From assembly GCF_023073715.1 (NCBI RefSeq), contig NZ_JADPKA010000069.1, positions 124,001 to 188,000 of the forward strand: DNA of 64,000 bases, written 5' to 3'. The position numbers and the translations under genes were made by a program. The notes beneath the pieces are model-generated. The model saw only the letters and a list, made by a program, of their open reading frames with translations. It was not told the DNA's origin and ran no database searches. Within the stretch, counting starts at the first letter, position 1; each line of letters starts with the position of its first letter. The DNA comes from Bradyrhizobium sp. 164. Its GTDB lineage: Bacteria; Pseudomonadota; Alphaproteobacteria; Rhizobiales; Xanthobacteraceae. Of this stretch, positions 27,539 through 36,898 are shown piece by piece.

Positions 27539-28504
27539 ATGACCCTGGGCACACTGGCCGTCCTGATCAACAGCACGCAGCAGAACTGGCTGCCGGAGCG
27601 CTGGAAGACCCGGTTCGAGACGGTCTGCGGCGGCCGTCCCGTGGTGCTGCTGCCTGATGCGGGGCTCGATCCGGCCGAGGTGCACTATGCCGCCGTGTGG
27701 AAACCGGTGCCGGGCGATCTCGGTGCCTTCCCCAATCTGCGTGCGATCTTCAATCTGGGCGCCGGCGTGGACGCGCTGATGGCCGACAGGAGCCTGCCCG
27801 ATGTGCCGCTGGTGCGCGTCGCAGTGCCCGACCTGACCAACCGCATGACTGAATATGTCGTGCTACATGTGCTGATGCACCATCGCCAGGAACTCTATTT
27901 GCGCCAGTGCCAGCGCGAGAAGCGCTGGGAGCCGATTTATCAATGGCCTGCAAGCGCGGTCACAGTGGGCATCATGGGGCTCGGCACGCTGGGCAGTGAT
28001 GCGGCCGACGTGGTGCGCCGGCTCGGCTTCCGCGTCACCGGCTGGAGCCGCAGCCCGCGCGCGATCGAGGGCGTGGAATGCTTCCACGGCGCAGCCGGAA
28101 TCGACGCGTTCCTGCGCGCGACCGACATCCTGGTCTGCCTGCTGCCGCTGACGCCTGACACGCACGGCATCCTCAACGGCGACGTCTTCACAAAGCTCAA
28201 CCGCAGCAGCCCGCTCGGCGCGCCGGTGCTGATCAACGCCGGCCGCGGCGGCTTGCAGAACGAAGCCGACATCCTGGCCTGCCTCGATGACGGCACGCTG
28301 GGCGCCGCCTCGCTCGACGTTTTCGTCCAGGAGCCGCAGCCAGCGGATAGCCGGTTCTGGGCCCATCCCAAGGTGCTGCTGACGCCGCACAATGCGGCCG
28401 ACACTGACGCGGATGCGATCTCGGCCTACGTCGCCGAGCAGATCGCGCGGTTCGAAGCGGGCGGCGTGCTGGAGAACGTGGTGCATCGGGCGAGAGGGTA
28501 TTAG
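27539..28504 (+). CDS. D-2-hydroxyacid dehydrogenase (glyoxylate/hydroxypyruvate reductase A-like)
   Basis: A 321-residue NAD(P)-dependent dehydrogenase. The ATG at 27539 has GAGG upstream. The cofactor motif is VGIMGLGTLGSDAADVVRRL. Catalytic Arg lies in LINAGRGG, catalytic Glu in FVQEPQP and catalytic His in LTPHNAA. The N-terminal catalytic half (AVWKPVPGDLGAFPNLRAIF, NLGAGVD) and length match GhrA-type enzymes, which reduce glyoxylate and hydroxypyruvate. It is divergent from the YCII-sigma operon, so the promoters share the 140-base gap. Exact substrate is inferred only. Confidence 0.88.
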   Translation: MTLGTLAVLINSTQQNWLPERWKTRFETVCGGRPVVLLPDAGLDPAEVHYAAVWKPVPGDLGAFPNLRAIFNLGAGVDALMADRSLPDVPLVRVAVPDLTNRMTEYVVLHVLMHHRQELYLRQCQREKRWEPIYQWPASAVTVGIMGLGTLGSDAADVVRRLGFRVTGWSRSPRAIEGVECFHGAAGIDAFLRATDILVCLLPLTPDTHGILNGDVFTKLNRSSPLGAPVLINAGRGGLQNEADILACLDDGTLGAASLDVFVQEPQPADSRFWAHPKVLLTPHNAADTDADAISAYVAEQIARFEAGGVLENVVHRARGY

Positions 28505-28576
28505 CGCTCCGTCCGGTTTGGCAAGACGCACGACCGCGCCTCACCCTCGATATGGTCCCGGCCTGCACCGGACGGC

Positions 28577-29227
28577 TCAGTTTTTGGCCCCAGTCCCCAC
28601 CATCACGTCGATCGCGCCGCTTACGATCGCCTCCAGCTCCTTGCGCGGAACGTGGGCGCGGGAGCGGATGGCGATCGTGTGCACGGTCGCGGATGCGACC
28701 TGCGCCAGCACCGCCGGCTCGGCGCTATCAGGCAGTTCGCCCTTCTCCTTGGCGCGGCGGAAGCAACTGGCAAAGGCCTTGTCGAGTTCAGTGAGACCGT
28801 CGAGCACCATGGCGCGGATCTCGGGATCACTCACTGCCTCGGATGCCGCAGTCACCACCGTGAAGCAGCCTCGCGGACCAGTGTCGCCCGAAAGATAGAT
28901 GTTTAGCGCGGAGGCGAAGATGCGCTCGAGGCGCTGACGCACCGGCATTTCCTGACGAAAGATCTCCGCCATCGACGCGCGCGCTTCCTCCCGGTAGCGC
29001 TGGTAGCTCTTGATGTAGAGCTCGCGCTTGTCGCCGAACGCCCCATAGAGGCTCGGCCGGTTCATGCCGGTGGCTTCGCTGAGATCGTCCAGCGAGGTTG
29101 CGGCAAAGCCCTGCTTGCGGAACAGGTCGAGCGCCCTGCCAAGCGCGACGCCGGGCTCATAGGCACGCGGCCGGCCGCGGCGCCTGGGTCCACTGGCAGA
29201 AACTGGCGGCTTCGATTTTTGTACCAT
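28577..29227 (-). CDS. TetR family regulator, divergent from a glutathione transferase
   Basis: A 216-residue TetR repressor. After a basic leader (GPRRRGRPRAYEP) the helix-turn-helix reads SLDDLSEATGMNRPSLYGAF followed by GDKRELYIKSYQRY. The ligand domain contains TGPRGCFTVVTAASEAVSDP. It is transcribed away from the glutathione S-transferase gene. An imperfect palindrome overlaps the -10 box of that gene's promoter, the usual arrangement for a repressor of an adjacent detoxification enzyme. The ligand is unknown. Confidence 0.88.
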   Translation of the reverse strand: MVQKSKPPVSASGPRRRGRPRAYEPGVALGRALDLFRKQGFAATSLDDLSEATGMNRPSLYGAFGDKRELYIKSYQRYREEARASMAEIFRQEMPVRQRLERIFASALNIYLSGDTGPRGCFTVVTAASEAVSDPEIRAMVLDGLTELDKAFASCFRRAKEKGELPDSAEPAVLAQVASATVHTIAIRSRAHVPRKELEAIVSGAIDVMVGTGAKN

Positions 29228-29232
29228 TTCGC

Positions 29233-29275
29233 AAGATAATCCTTGACCGGCCTTATATTATGCAAGACAGTATAA
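29233..29275 (+). promoter_or_regulatory. Glutathione transferase promoter with overlapping imperfect palindrome
   Basis: TTGACC (29233-29238), 17 bases, TATTAT (29256-29261) fits a housekeeping promoter reading towards the transferase. A TTATA...TATAA imperfect palindrome (29253-29275) overlaps its -10 box and may be the TetR operator. Confidence 0.5.
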
Positions 29276-29333
29276 AAATCAATCTGGCCAGGTTGAGCGA
29301 CACCCCAGAACGAATTGCCCCAGGAGGCTACAG

Positions 29334-29978
29334 ATGGATCTCTATTTCTCGCCGCTCGCCTGCTCGATGGCGACCCGCGTCGCGCTGTACGAAGCTGGCG
29401 CTGAAGCGAACTATCTCGAAGTCGATCCGCCGACCAAGACAGTGCTGAGCGACGGCTCCGACTTCCGCACCGTGAACCCGATTGGCCTCGTGCCGACTCT
29501 GCGCACGGACGAGGGCGTGGTGCTGACCGAGAACGCCGCGATCCTGCAATATGTCGCCGATCGTTTTCCGCAATCCGGCCTCGGCGCCGCCGCCGGTATC
29601 GAGCGCACGCGGCTGCATCAATGGCTCTGCTTTGTCGGCACCGAGCTGCACAAAGCCCTGTTCGTCCCGTTGCTCGACCGCAAGGCGCCGCAGGAGGCCA
29701 AGGCCTATGCGCTGGAGAAGAACCTGTCGCGGCTCGACTATCTCGACAATCATCTCAAGGGACGTGAATTCCTGCTCGACCATTTCAGTGTCGCCGACGC
29801 CTATCTCGTCACGGTCATCAACTGGACCATGGCGACGCCGCCGATCGAGCTCGCGAAATGGCCGAACCTGAAGGCCTATTACGAGGGCCTGCGCCAGCGG
29901 CCCTCGATCGCACGCGCGATCGCGGAGGAGTTCGAGCTGTACAAGGCCGAGCTCGCGCGGAAGAAGGCCGCGGCGTAA
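29334..29978 (+). CDS. Glutathione S-transferase family protein
   Basis: A 214-residue two-domain glutathione transferase. The thioredoxin-like N-terminus has MDLYFSPLACSMATRVALYE, where Ser/Cys 9-11 region binds glutathione, the cis-proline segment GLVPTL, and ENAAILQYVADRFP. The helical C-terminus has FSVADAYLVTVINW and WPNLKAYYEGLRQRPSI. AGGAGG precedes the ATG. It probably conjugates or reduces electrophiles and is likely under the divergent TetR regulator. Confidence 0.93.
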   Translation: MDLYFSPLACSMATRVALYEAGAEANYLEVDPPTKTVLSDGSDFRTVNPIGLVPTLRTDEGVVLTENAAILQYVADRFPQSGLGAAAGIERTRLHQWLCFVGTELHKALFVPLLDRKAPQEAKAYALEKNLSRLDYLDNHLKGREFLLDHFSVADAYLVTVINWTMATPPIELAKWPNLKAYYEGLRQRPSIARAIAEEFELYKAELARKKAAA

Positions 29979-29996
29979 GCCTGAGGCATCGAAATG

Positions 29997-30022
29997 CCGT
30001 CCCGACAGCTGCCGGGACGGCG
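29997..30022. terminator. Stem-loop between convergent genes
   Basis: GCCGTCCCG (29997-30005) and CGGGACGGC (30014-30022) form a nine-pair stem. It lies between the convergent transferase and TRAP genes. A T-run is weak on both sides, so termination is plausible, not certain. Confidence 0.5.
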
Positions 30023-30027
30023 CGAAT

Positions 30028-31332
30028 CTATCCGTAGAGCACCCGCGGCAGCAGCGTGACAATGCCGGGCCACAGCGTCAGCAGCAGCACGAAGCCGATC
30101 ATGATCATCAGATAGGGCATCGTCACGCGGGCGATGTAGCCGAGACCATCTTCGGTCAGGCCCTGGATCACGAACAGGTTGAAGCCGACCGGCGGGGTGA
30201 TCTGCGCCATCTCGACGGCCAGCACCAGGAAGACGCCGAACCAGATCTCGTCGAAGCCCGCCGCCTTCACGATCGGCAGCACGATCGGCAGCGTCATCAC
30301 GATCATCGAGAAGCCGTCGAGGAAGCAGCCGAGGACGAGATAGAAGACGACCAGCACCACGATCAGCATGAAGGGCGACAGGCCCAAGCCCTTCACGAAG
30401 GCGGCAATCGCCTGTGGGATTCCGAGGAAGGCAGCCGCGTTGCCGAGGATCGAGGCGCCGAGCACGATCAGCGCGATCATCGAGCAGGTGACCACCGAGC
30501 CGATCAGCACGTCCCGCATCACCTGCTGCGACATCGCTCCTTGCGCCCATGCGACAAGCGCGGCGCCGAGGACGCCGACAGCCGCAGCTTCCGACGGGGT
30601 CGCGAGACCGCCATACATGGAGCCGAGCACACAGACGATGAGGAACAGGGCCGGCGCAAGATCCTTCAGCGCCGCAAAGCGCTCGCTCCAGGGCAACTGC
30701 GAAAGCTTTGCTTCCGTCTCCGGCACCATGCTGCGGTTGAGGCTCGTGTGCAGCATCACCCAGGCCATGAAGGCGGCGGCGAGCAAGAAGCCGGGCAGCA
30801 CGCCGGCGGTGAACAGTTTCAAAATCGAGACGTCGCCGAGCACGCCGTAGATGATCATGATGTTGGACGGCGGGATCAGGAAGCCGAGCGTGCCGGCGCC
30901 GGCGAGCGAGCCGATCGCGATGTCGCGCGAATAGCCGCGGCGCAGCAGCTCGTTGAGCGACATGCGGCCGATCACCTGCGTAGTCGCGGCCGACGAGCCT
31001 GAGATCGCGGCGAAGATGGTACAGCCGATCACGTTCACATGCAGCAGGCGACCGGGCAAAAGCCCAGCCCACGGCGCGAGTCCCTGAAACAGCGAACGCG
31101 ACAAGCGGGTACGAAACAACAGCTCGCCCATCAGGATGAACAGCGGCAGCGCCAGCAGCTCCTGCGTGGTCAGGATGTTCCAGGCATATTGCGGCAGCAG
31201 CTTGTCGAGCGGGATCGAGCGGAACATCGCGAGCAGCAGCGTCGCGGTGAGCGCCAACGTCAGGCCGATCCAAACGCCGCAGGCCAGCAACGCGAACAGG
31301 ATCACGAAAAGGGCAACGACTTCGATGGTCAT
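30028..31332 (-). CDS. TRAP transporter large permease (DctM family)
   Basis: A 434-residue integral membrane protein with about 12 helices, the sodium-coupled channel subunit of a TRAP importer. Typical segments are PLDKLLPQYAWNILTTQELL, LPLFILMGELLFRTRLSRSL, GSSAATTQVIGRMSLNELLR, PPSNIMIIYGVLGDVSILKL and MAQITPPVGFNLFVIQGLTE. It is the last gene of a five-gene minus-strand operon with the small permease 34 bases upstream. The linked oxoprolinase-type enzymes suggest the substrate is a cyclic amide such as a hydantoin or 5-oxoproline. Confidence 0.95.
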   Translation of the reverse strand: MTIEVVALFVILFALLACGVWIGLTLALTATLLLAMFRSIPLDKLLPQYAWNILTTQELLALPLFILMGELLFRTRLSRSLFQGLAPWAGLLPGRLLHVNVIGCTIFAAISGSSAATTQVIGRMSLNELLRRGYSRDIAIGSLAGAGTLGFLIPPSNIMIIYGVLGDVSILKLFTAGVLPGFLLAAAFMAWVMLHTSLNRSMVPETEAKLSQLPWSERFAALKDLAPALFLIVCVLGSMYGGLATPSEAAAVGVLGAALVAWAQGAMSQQVMRDVLIGSVVTCSMIALIVLGASILGNAAAFLGIPQAIAAFVKGLGLSPFMLIVVLVVFYLVLGCFLDGFSMIVMTLPIVLPIVKAAGFDEIWFGVFLVLAVEMAQITPPVGFNLFVIQGLTEDGLGYIARVTMPYLMIMIGFVLLLTLWPGIVTLLPRVLYG

Positions 31333-31366
31333 GGGATCCGCTGTCCGGAGGCTGGCGCGTGGGCGA

Positions 31367-31978
31367 TCATTCGACGGGCGAGGCCTTCATGCGGTGATCC
31401 TCCAGCGGCAGGCCGAGCACGGCCTGGATCGCGCGCGCCAGGAACTGAAGCGTCAAGAGCAGCATGCCGAACGTAACGACGGCTTGTGGAAACCATAGCG
31501 GCGTATCGCTCGAGGTCGAGACCTGGCCGCGCACATAGGCGCCGAAGGCAAACTTCGCCATGGCTGAGGTCAGGAACGCCATGAAAGCGAAGCCGGCAGC
31601 CGCCGACAGGACCTCGAGTACGCGCTGCACCGAGGCCGGCGCGTTCTTGAGCAGCAGGACGACTCGGATATGACCGCCGACACGCAGCGTCATCGCGGCG
31701 CCAAAAGTGAAGGACGCCGCCATCAGATAGGACGAGTATTCCCAGGCGATCGAGATCGACGGCGGGAAGAATGAAAAGAAGTTCGAGAGGAAGCGCGTTG
31801 CGACCTCGCACAGCATCAGCAGTGCCAGCATCAACAGACAGCCGCCGCCGATCCAGCCGTCGAGCCGGCCGAGGCGGTCGATGCCGTCGAGCAGGATGCG
31901 CAGCGGCGCCGGCGCCGCTGCATTGAGGCTCTGCGGAGCTTCGGGCGAGACGCTCACGACGCCTTCACCATCAGCCAC
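31367..31978 (-). CDS. TRAP transporter small permease (DctQ family)
   Basis: A 203-residue protein with four transmembrane helices: LDGWIGGGCLLMLALLMLCE, YLMAASFTFGAAMTLRVGGH, RVLEVLSAAAGFAFMAFLTS and PQAVVTFGMLLLTLQFLARA. RVGGHIRV is the usual conserved loop of DctQ subunits. The start is a GTG at 31978 that overlaps the end of the binding-protein gene by eight bases, so translation is coupled. It joins the large permease to make the membrane complex. Confidence 0.9.
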   Translation of the reverse strand: MADGEGVVSVSPEAPQSLNAAAPAPLRILLDGIDRLGRLDGWIGGGCLLMLALLMLCEVATRFLSNFFSFFPPSISIAWEYSSYLMAASFTFGAAMTLRVGGHIRVVLLLKNAPASVQRVLEVLSAAAGFAFMAFLTSAMAKFAFGAYVRGQVSTSSDTPLWFPQAVVTFGMLLLTLQFLARAIQAVLGLPLEDHRMKASPVE

Positions 31979-32972
31979 GCTTCATTTCGGCGAGATAAGC
32001 CCGCACCGGCTTGTCGGCTGCCGGCACGCGTTTGAGGAACGCGTCGAGCTGCGGCGCGGTCTTGGCCCGAATGTCGGTCATCATCGCGTCCGAGACCGGC
32101 ACCACCTCCATGCCGCCCTCCTTCAGACGATTGAGGCTGTCTACATCGGCCTTGAGCGAGTTGGCCCAGAAGCCCGGCTCCATCTTGCCGGCGATGCCGG
32201 CGATGAGCTGCTGCTGATCGGCGCTGAGCGCCTTCCAGGAATCGAGATTGACGGTGAGCATCTGCGACGACCAGACGTGGTTGGTTGGGTAGACGTATTT
32301 CAGGAACTCCCAGAATTTTCCGTCGACACCCGACACCGACGACGTCGAGACGCCGGCCACCGCGCCGGAAGCGAGCGCAGGGATGGTCTCGCCCCAGGGA
32401 ATCATGACCGCGGCCATGCCGATCGCGTTCAGCATGTCGACGGCGTTCTTGTCGGGGACGCGGATCTTGATGTTCTTCAGGCCCTCGACGTTGGCGACCT
32501 TGACCTTGAGATGCAGATATTGCGTCGGCCACGGCACGATGTAGAGGATCTTCTGGTTGTTGCGGGCGACGACCTTCTCGTATTCGGGCCGCACATATTT
32601 GTGCAGCACCTTCAGCTCGTCCATCGAGCCGCACAGGAAGGGGATGCTCTCGACGCCCATGAAGGGCTCGTCGCCGACCTGCTGGATGTTGAGGACGTCG
32701 GCGAGTGGCACCAGGCCATCGCGCACGGCGCGCAGATGCTCGGGGCCCTTGAAGCCGAGCTGGCCGCCGGCCTTCACCGTGATGTTGACCGTGCCGCCGC
32801 TCTGCTTCTTCACCTCCTCGGCGAAGGCAAAAGCGTTCTGGGTGTGGAAATTGCCGTCAGGCCAGACCGTCGACATGTCCCAGCTCACGCCCGCCGCCCG
32901 GGCGCGAGTGGAGATGTGGCCGGCCGCAAGCAGCGTGGCTGCGCCCGCGGTGAAGCTTCGTCGCGTGATCAT
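31971..32972 (-). CDS. TRAP transporter substrate-binding protein (DctP family)
   Basis: A 333-residue periplasmic receptor. The signal peptide MITRRSFTAGAATLLAAGHI has a twin-arginine motif. The mature protein shows the DctP pattern: WDMSTVWPDGNFHTQNAFAF, GPEHLRAVRDGLVPLADVLN, LKNIKIRVPDKNAVDMLNAI, then IPWGETIPALASGAVAGVST. The Arg in KIRVPD normally binds a carboxylate of the ligand, so the cargo is probably an organic acid. It follows hyuB-type and hyuA-type genes by 39 bases. Confidence 0.93.
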   Translation of the reverse strand: MITRRSFTAGAATLLAAGHISTRARAAGVSWDMSTVWPDGNFHTQNAFAFAEEVKKQSGGTVNITVKAGGQLGFKGPEHLRAVRDGLVPLADVLNIQQVGDEPFMGVESIPFLCGSMDELKVLHKYVRPEYEKVVARNNQKILYIVPWPTQYLHLKVKVANVEGLKNIKIRVPDKNAVDMLNAIGMAAVMIPWGETIPALASGAVAGVSTSSVSGVDGKFWEFLKYVYPTNHVWSSQMLTVNLDSWKALSADQQQLIAGIAGKMEPGFWANSLKADVDSLNRLKEGGMEVVPVSDAMMTDIRAKTAPQLDAFLKRVPAADKPVRAYLAEMKRG

Positions 32973-33011
32973 TGCACCCCTCCGTTCGCTACGCGCGCGA
33001 CGCCTGACGCG

Positions 33012-34670
33012 TCACCGCGTGTACCCGTAAACTGCAACCGCGTTGTCGGCAGACACGAGGCCGCTCTCGACATCGTCCTTGACGGCCGCTCGATCGCGTT
33101 CGATGGGCGCGCCGATCCCGGCACCGCCCGGTGTCAGCACCACCAGTCGATCCTCGGGCGGCACCTGCTGAAAGCCCTTGCCCCGCAGCTTCTTTCCAGA
33201 CTTCAGGCCGACATAGCCGGCCTCGCCGTCCTTGCCGCCATCACGACCGCGCGGCGGATGATCGATACGGTCGAACGCGGCGAGAATGTCGAACGGGGCA
33301 TCGACGCCGCTGCCGACCTCGATGATCTGACCGAGCCCGCCGCGGGTGCGCCCTGCTCCGCCGGAATCCGGACGCAGCTCCTTGCGCCAGAAGATCAAAG
33401 GCGTCTGCGTCTCTGCGATCTCGACCGGCGTGCCGCGCACACCGCTGGGATAGGCGGTGGCCGACAGCCCGTCCTTGTCGAAGCGCGCACCGGTGCCGCC
33501 ATTGGAGGTCACCGCCATCGAGAACCCGTAATTGCCGCCGGCGCCGCTTCGCGTCTGTCCGCGGACGTTGAGATTCCACAGGCACGAGGTGCCTTCGGCC
33601 GGCACGCGCTCGGGGATGATCTGGCGCAGGCAGCCGAACACGACGTCGGGCAACATCTGGCCGATGATGTGGCGCGAGGCCACCGGCGCCGGCTTCGGCG
33701 CATTGAGGATCGCACCCGCCGGCGCCGACACCGTCAGCGGCGAGAGCGAGCCGGCGTTGTTCGGGATCTGCGAGGCAACGACGCAGCCGAGGCCGAACAC
33801 CGTGTAGGCCGTGGTATAGGACAAGGGCACGTTGATGCCGAACTTGGAGGCGGCCGAGGTGCCGTCGAAATCGACGTGAATGCCTTTGTCCGAAATCGTC
33901 AAGGTCGCGGCAAGCGTGACCGGCGCGTCATAGCCGTCGACAACCATGGTGTTGCGCCAGCTTCCTTTCGGAAGTTTCGCGACCTCGGCCAGCACGGCCT
34001 CGCGCGAGCGTTCGCAGATGTAGTCGCCGAGCTCGTCGAGCGTATCGATGCCGAACTCCGTCATCATCTCGACCAGGCGCTCGCAGCCAACGTCGTTGCA
34101 GCCCGCGAGCGAATAGGTGTCGCCCTCGGTGTCTATAGGCAGCCGCGTGTTGGTGCGGATCATCGCCATCAGCGTCTCGTTGACGACGCCCTGATCGATC
34201 AGCTTCAGCATGGGGATGTAGAGCCCCTCCATGAACACGTCGGTGGCATCGGGACCGAAACCGATGCCACCGATGTCCATGAGATGGCTGGTGCAAGAGA
34301 AGAGTGCGACGACCTTGCCATCCTTGAAGCACGGCGTGGTGACGACGAAGTCGTTGAGATGGCCGGTGCCCATCCACGGATCGTTGGTGATGTAGGCGTC
34401 GCCTTCCTTCATCGTCTGAAGCGGGAAGTGGGCGATGAAGTGCTTGACAGATTCTGCCATCGAATTGACGTGGCCGGGCGTGCCGGTCACCGCCTGCGCC
34501 AGCATGCGGCCCTTGAGGTCAAACACGCCGGCAGAGAGGTCGCCGCATTCGCGCACGATTGGACTGAAGGCGGTACGGAGCAGGACCTGCGCCTGCTCCT
34601 CGACCACGGCGATCAGCCGGTGCCACATGATCTGGAGGTCGATCAGGCTCGCGCCGCTTGCCTTGTTCAT
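33012..34670 (-). CDS. Hydantoinase/oxoprolinase subunit B
   Basis: A 552-residue protein of the HyuB/5-oxoprolinase beta family: WHRLIAVVEEQAQVLLRTAF, GDAYITNDPWMGTGHLNDFV, SCTSHLMDIGGIGFGPDATD, and FDGTSAASKFGINVPLSYTT. It works with the HyuA-type ATPase encoded just upstream (2-base gap) to open a cyclic amide such as 5-oxoproline, hydantoin or a related lactam with ATP. The glycine-rich C-terminal half (SGGAGRTRGGLGQIIEVGSG) is typical. The linked TRAP importer supports a catabolic role. Confidence 0.93.
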   Translation of the reverse strand: MNKASGASLIDLQIMWHRLIAVVEEQAQVLLRTAFSPIVRECGDLSAGVFDLKGRMLAQAVTGTPGHVNSMAESVKHFIAHFPLQTMKEGDAYITNDPWMGTGHLNDFVVTTPCFKDGKVVALFSCTSHLMDIGGIGFGPDATDVFMEGLYIPMLKLIDQGVVNETLMAMIRTNTRLPIDTEGDTYSLAGCNDVGCERLVEMMTEFGIDTLDELGDYICERSREAVLAEVAKLPKGSWRNTMVVDGYDAPVTLAATLTISDKGIHVDFDGTSAASKFGINVPLSYTTAYTVFGLGCVVASQIPNNAGSLSPLTVSAPAGAILNAPKPAPVASRHIIGQMLPDVVFGCLRQIIPERVPAEGTSCLWNLNVRGQTRSGAGGNYGFSMAVTSNGGTGARFDKDGLSATAYPSGVRGTPVEIAETQTPLIFWRKELRPDSGGAGRTRGGLGQIIEVGSGVDAPFDILAAFDRIDHPPRGRDGGKDGEAGYVGLKSGKKLRGKGFQQVPPEDRLVVLTPGGAGIGAPIERDRAAVKDDVESGLVSADNAVAVYGYTR

Positions 34671-34672
34671 GA

Positions 34673-36757
34673 TCAGGCCGCCTTTCGTTCCATGACGATG
34701 CTCCCGGCACCATCGATATGGGCGTCAAAACTGGTCGAGACGAAGGTGGAGGTCTCGTCCTCCGCGATCACGGCAGGGCCTGCAATGGTCGCGCCGGGCG
34801 CCATGTCTTCGCGGCGATAGAGCGGGATCTCGATCACCTCGCCTGCGCGGCCATCGAAGAACTTGCGGCTGCCGGCTGCCTTTCCGGCGGGCTTGAGCGC
34901 GACGGCCGCGACCGCGGCTGGATTGCGCGCCTCGGTGGTCGCGAGCACCGACCAGCTCAACACCTCGATCGCCGCCCCCGGGATCGGCCGCTCGAACATC
35001 GCAGCATAATCCGCCTCGAATTTCTGGCGCAGGCCGGCGAGATCTGCGGTCGTCAGCCGCCGGTTCGGCAGCTCGACCGAGATCTCGTGGCCCTGGCCGA
35101 CATAGCGCATGAAAGCGGCGCGCCGCTCCCGCACGGGCGCACCGGCGGCGCCGGGTTCGACCAGCGCACGCGCTTCGGTCGCCGTCTCCTGCAAGAGATC
35201 GGAGACCGCCTCGGTGTCGAAATCATCGAGTCGGACATGACGACTGCGCACCAGCTCGTAAGCGATGGGCGCCGCGAGGAATCCGACGGCCGATCCGACC
35301 CCGGCATTCGAGGGCACGATCACCCGGGAGACGCCGATCTTCTCGGCGACGCGCGCCGCATGCAACGGTGCAGCGCCACCGAACGCGATCAGCGTGTGCT
35401 GGCCGACCACGGCGCCGCGTTCGACCGCATGCACGCGCGCCGCGCTCGCCATGTTCTCGCAGACGACCTCGTGCACGGCATAAGCGGCGGTTTCCGCAGA
35501 CAGGCCGAGCGGCTCGCCGACATCGCGCAGCAGCGCCTGTTTGGAAAGCTCCGGGTCGAGCTTGATAGTACCCGCCGCAAAGGCGTCGGGATCGATCAAG
35601 CCGAGCGCAACGTCCGCATCGGTCACGGCCGGACGCTGGCCACCGCGGCCGTAGCAGGCCGGCCCCGGCTCCGATGACGCACTTTCCGGACCCACGGTGA
35701 CGCGCTTCATCGCGTCGACATGGGCAATCGAGCCGCCGCCGGCGCCGATCTCGACCATCTCGATCACGGGGATGCGCACCGGCAGGCCGGAGCCTTTGAG
35801 GAAGCGCGCTGCGCGATCGACCTCAAACACGCGCGAGGTCTCAGGCTGATACTTCTCGATGAGGCAGATCTTTGCGGTGGTGCCGCCCATGTCGAAGGAC
35901 AGCACCTTGGTCTCGCCAAGACGCGCCGCAATCTGCGCCGCGAAAATCGCTCCGCCAGCCGGACCGGACTCGACGAGACGCACTGGAAAGCGCCGCGCCG
36001 TCTCGATCGAGGTGACGCCCCCGCCGGAGGTGACGAGATAGATGGCGCCGCGGAACTGCTCGACCTGCAAGGCGTCCGCCATGCGGGCCAGATAGCCGTC
36101 GATAAGGGGTTGCACATAGGCGTTCGCAACCGCGGTGGAGGTGCGCTCATACTCGCGAATTTCCGGACACACGGCCGACGACACGGTCACGGAGATGCCG
36201 GGCATCTCCTCGCCCAGGATCGCGGCAGCGCGGCGTTCGTGCTCGGGATTGGCGTAGGAGTGCAGGAAGGCGATCGCGACGCTCTCGACGCCTCGCTCGC
36301 GCAATTTCGGCGCGAGTGCGCGCACAGCAGTCTCGTCCAGCGGGAGCCGAACGGCACCGTGCGCGTCGATACGCTCGGGGACGGTGAAGCGCAGACTGCG
36401 CGGCGCCAGCGGCTTCGGCTTGTCGATGCTGAGGTCATATTGGTCGTAGCGGCTCTCGGTGCCGATATCGAGCACGTCGCGAAAGCCCTCCGTCGCAATC
36501 AGCGCGGTTTTCGCGCCGCGCCGCTCGATGATGGCATTGGTCGCGAGCGTGGTGCCGTGAATGAAGACGTCGATGTCGCTGATATGCGCGCGCGCGTCAG
36601 CGAGGATGAGGCGCATGCCGTCCAGCACCGCCTGCTCGGGCCGCTGCGGCGTCGTCAGCACCTTGCGCGTCTTGCGCGCCTCGCCCACGTCCAGCACGAT
36701 ATCGGTGAATGTGCCACCGATATCGACGGCAAGCCGCACCTCGGCTCCCTCAAGCAT
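34673..36757 (-). CDS. Hydantoinase/oxoprolinase subunit A (ATPase)
   Basis: A 694-residue ASKHA-fold ATPase: VRLAVDIGGTFTDIVLDVGE at the start, THG-like HGTTLATNAIIERRGAKTAL, FDMGGTTAKICLIEKYQPET, EIGAGGGSIAHVDAMKRVTV and SEPGPACYGRGG. Together these are the diagnostic phosphate and adenosine motifs of HyuA/5-oxoprolinase alpha. It is the first gene of the hyuA-hyuB-dctP-dctQ-dctM operon. Whether the substrate is 5-oxoproline, a hydantoin or N-methylhydantoin cannot be told. Confidence 0.94.
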   Translation of the reverse strand: MLEGAEVRLAVDIGGTFTDIVLDVGEARKTRKVLTTPQRPEQAVLDGMRLILADARAHISDIDVFIHGTTLATNAIIERRGAKTALIATEGFRDVLDIGTESRYDQYDLSIDKPKPLAPRSLRFTVPERIDAHGAVRLPLDETAVRALAPKLRERGVESVAIAFLHSYANPEHERRAAAILGEEMPGISVTVSSAVCPEIREYERTSTAVANAYVQPLIDGYLARMADALQVEQFRGAIYLVTSGGGVTSIETARRFPVRLVESGPAGGAIFAAQIAARLGETKVLSFDMGGTTAKICLIEKYQPETSRVFEVDRAARFLKGSGLPVRIPVIEMVEIGAGGGSIAHVDAMKRVTVGPESASSEPGPACYGRGGQRPAVTDADVALGLIDPDAFAAGTIKLDPELSKQALLRDVGEPLGLSAETAAYAVHEVVCENMASAARVHAVERGAVVGQHTLIAFGGAAPLHAARVAEKIGVSRVIVPSNAGVGSAVGFLAAPIAYELVRSRHVRLDDFDTEAVSDLLQETATEARALVEPGAAGAPVRERRAAFMRYVGQGHEISVELPNRRLTTADLAGLRQKFEADYAAMFERPIPGAAIEVLSWSVLATTEARNPAAVAAVALKPAGKAAGSRKFFDGRAGEVIEIPLYRREDMAPGATIAGPAVIAEDETSTFVSTSFDAHIDGAGSIVMERKAA

Positions 36758-36898
36758 TCCAAATTCTCCGCGCTGATCGTCAAGACTGAGGTCGAAAGCG
36801 CAGCAATTTCCATGCCATGGACGACGAGGACAACGCCGCGCCTGACTATTCTGCTTGGCACCTATGCAATAGGCAAGACGTGTTCGACGCCTGCGCGA

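Noticed and set aside
31881-34820. A 979-codon open frame on the plus strand
   Set aside because: It is antisense to the TRAP and hydantoinase genes. High GC content with biased codons creates long open antisense frames; composition is rich in His, Arg and Asp without any domain.
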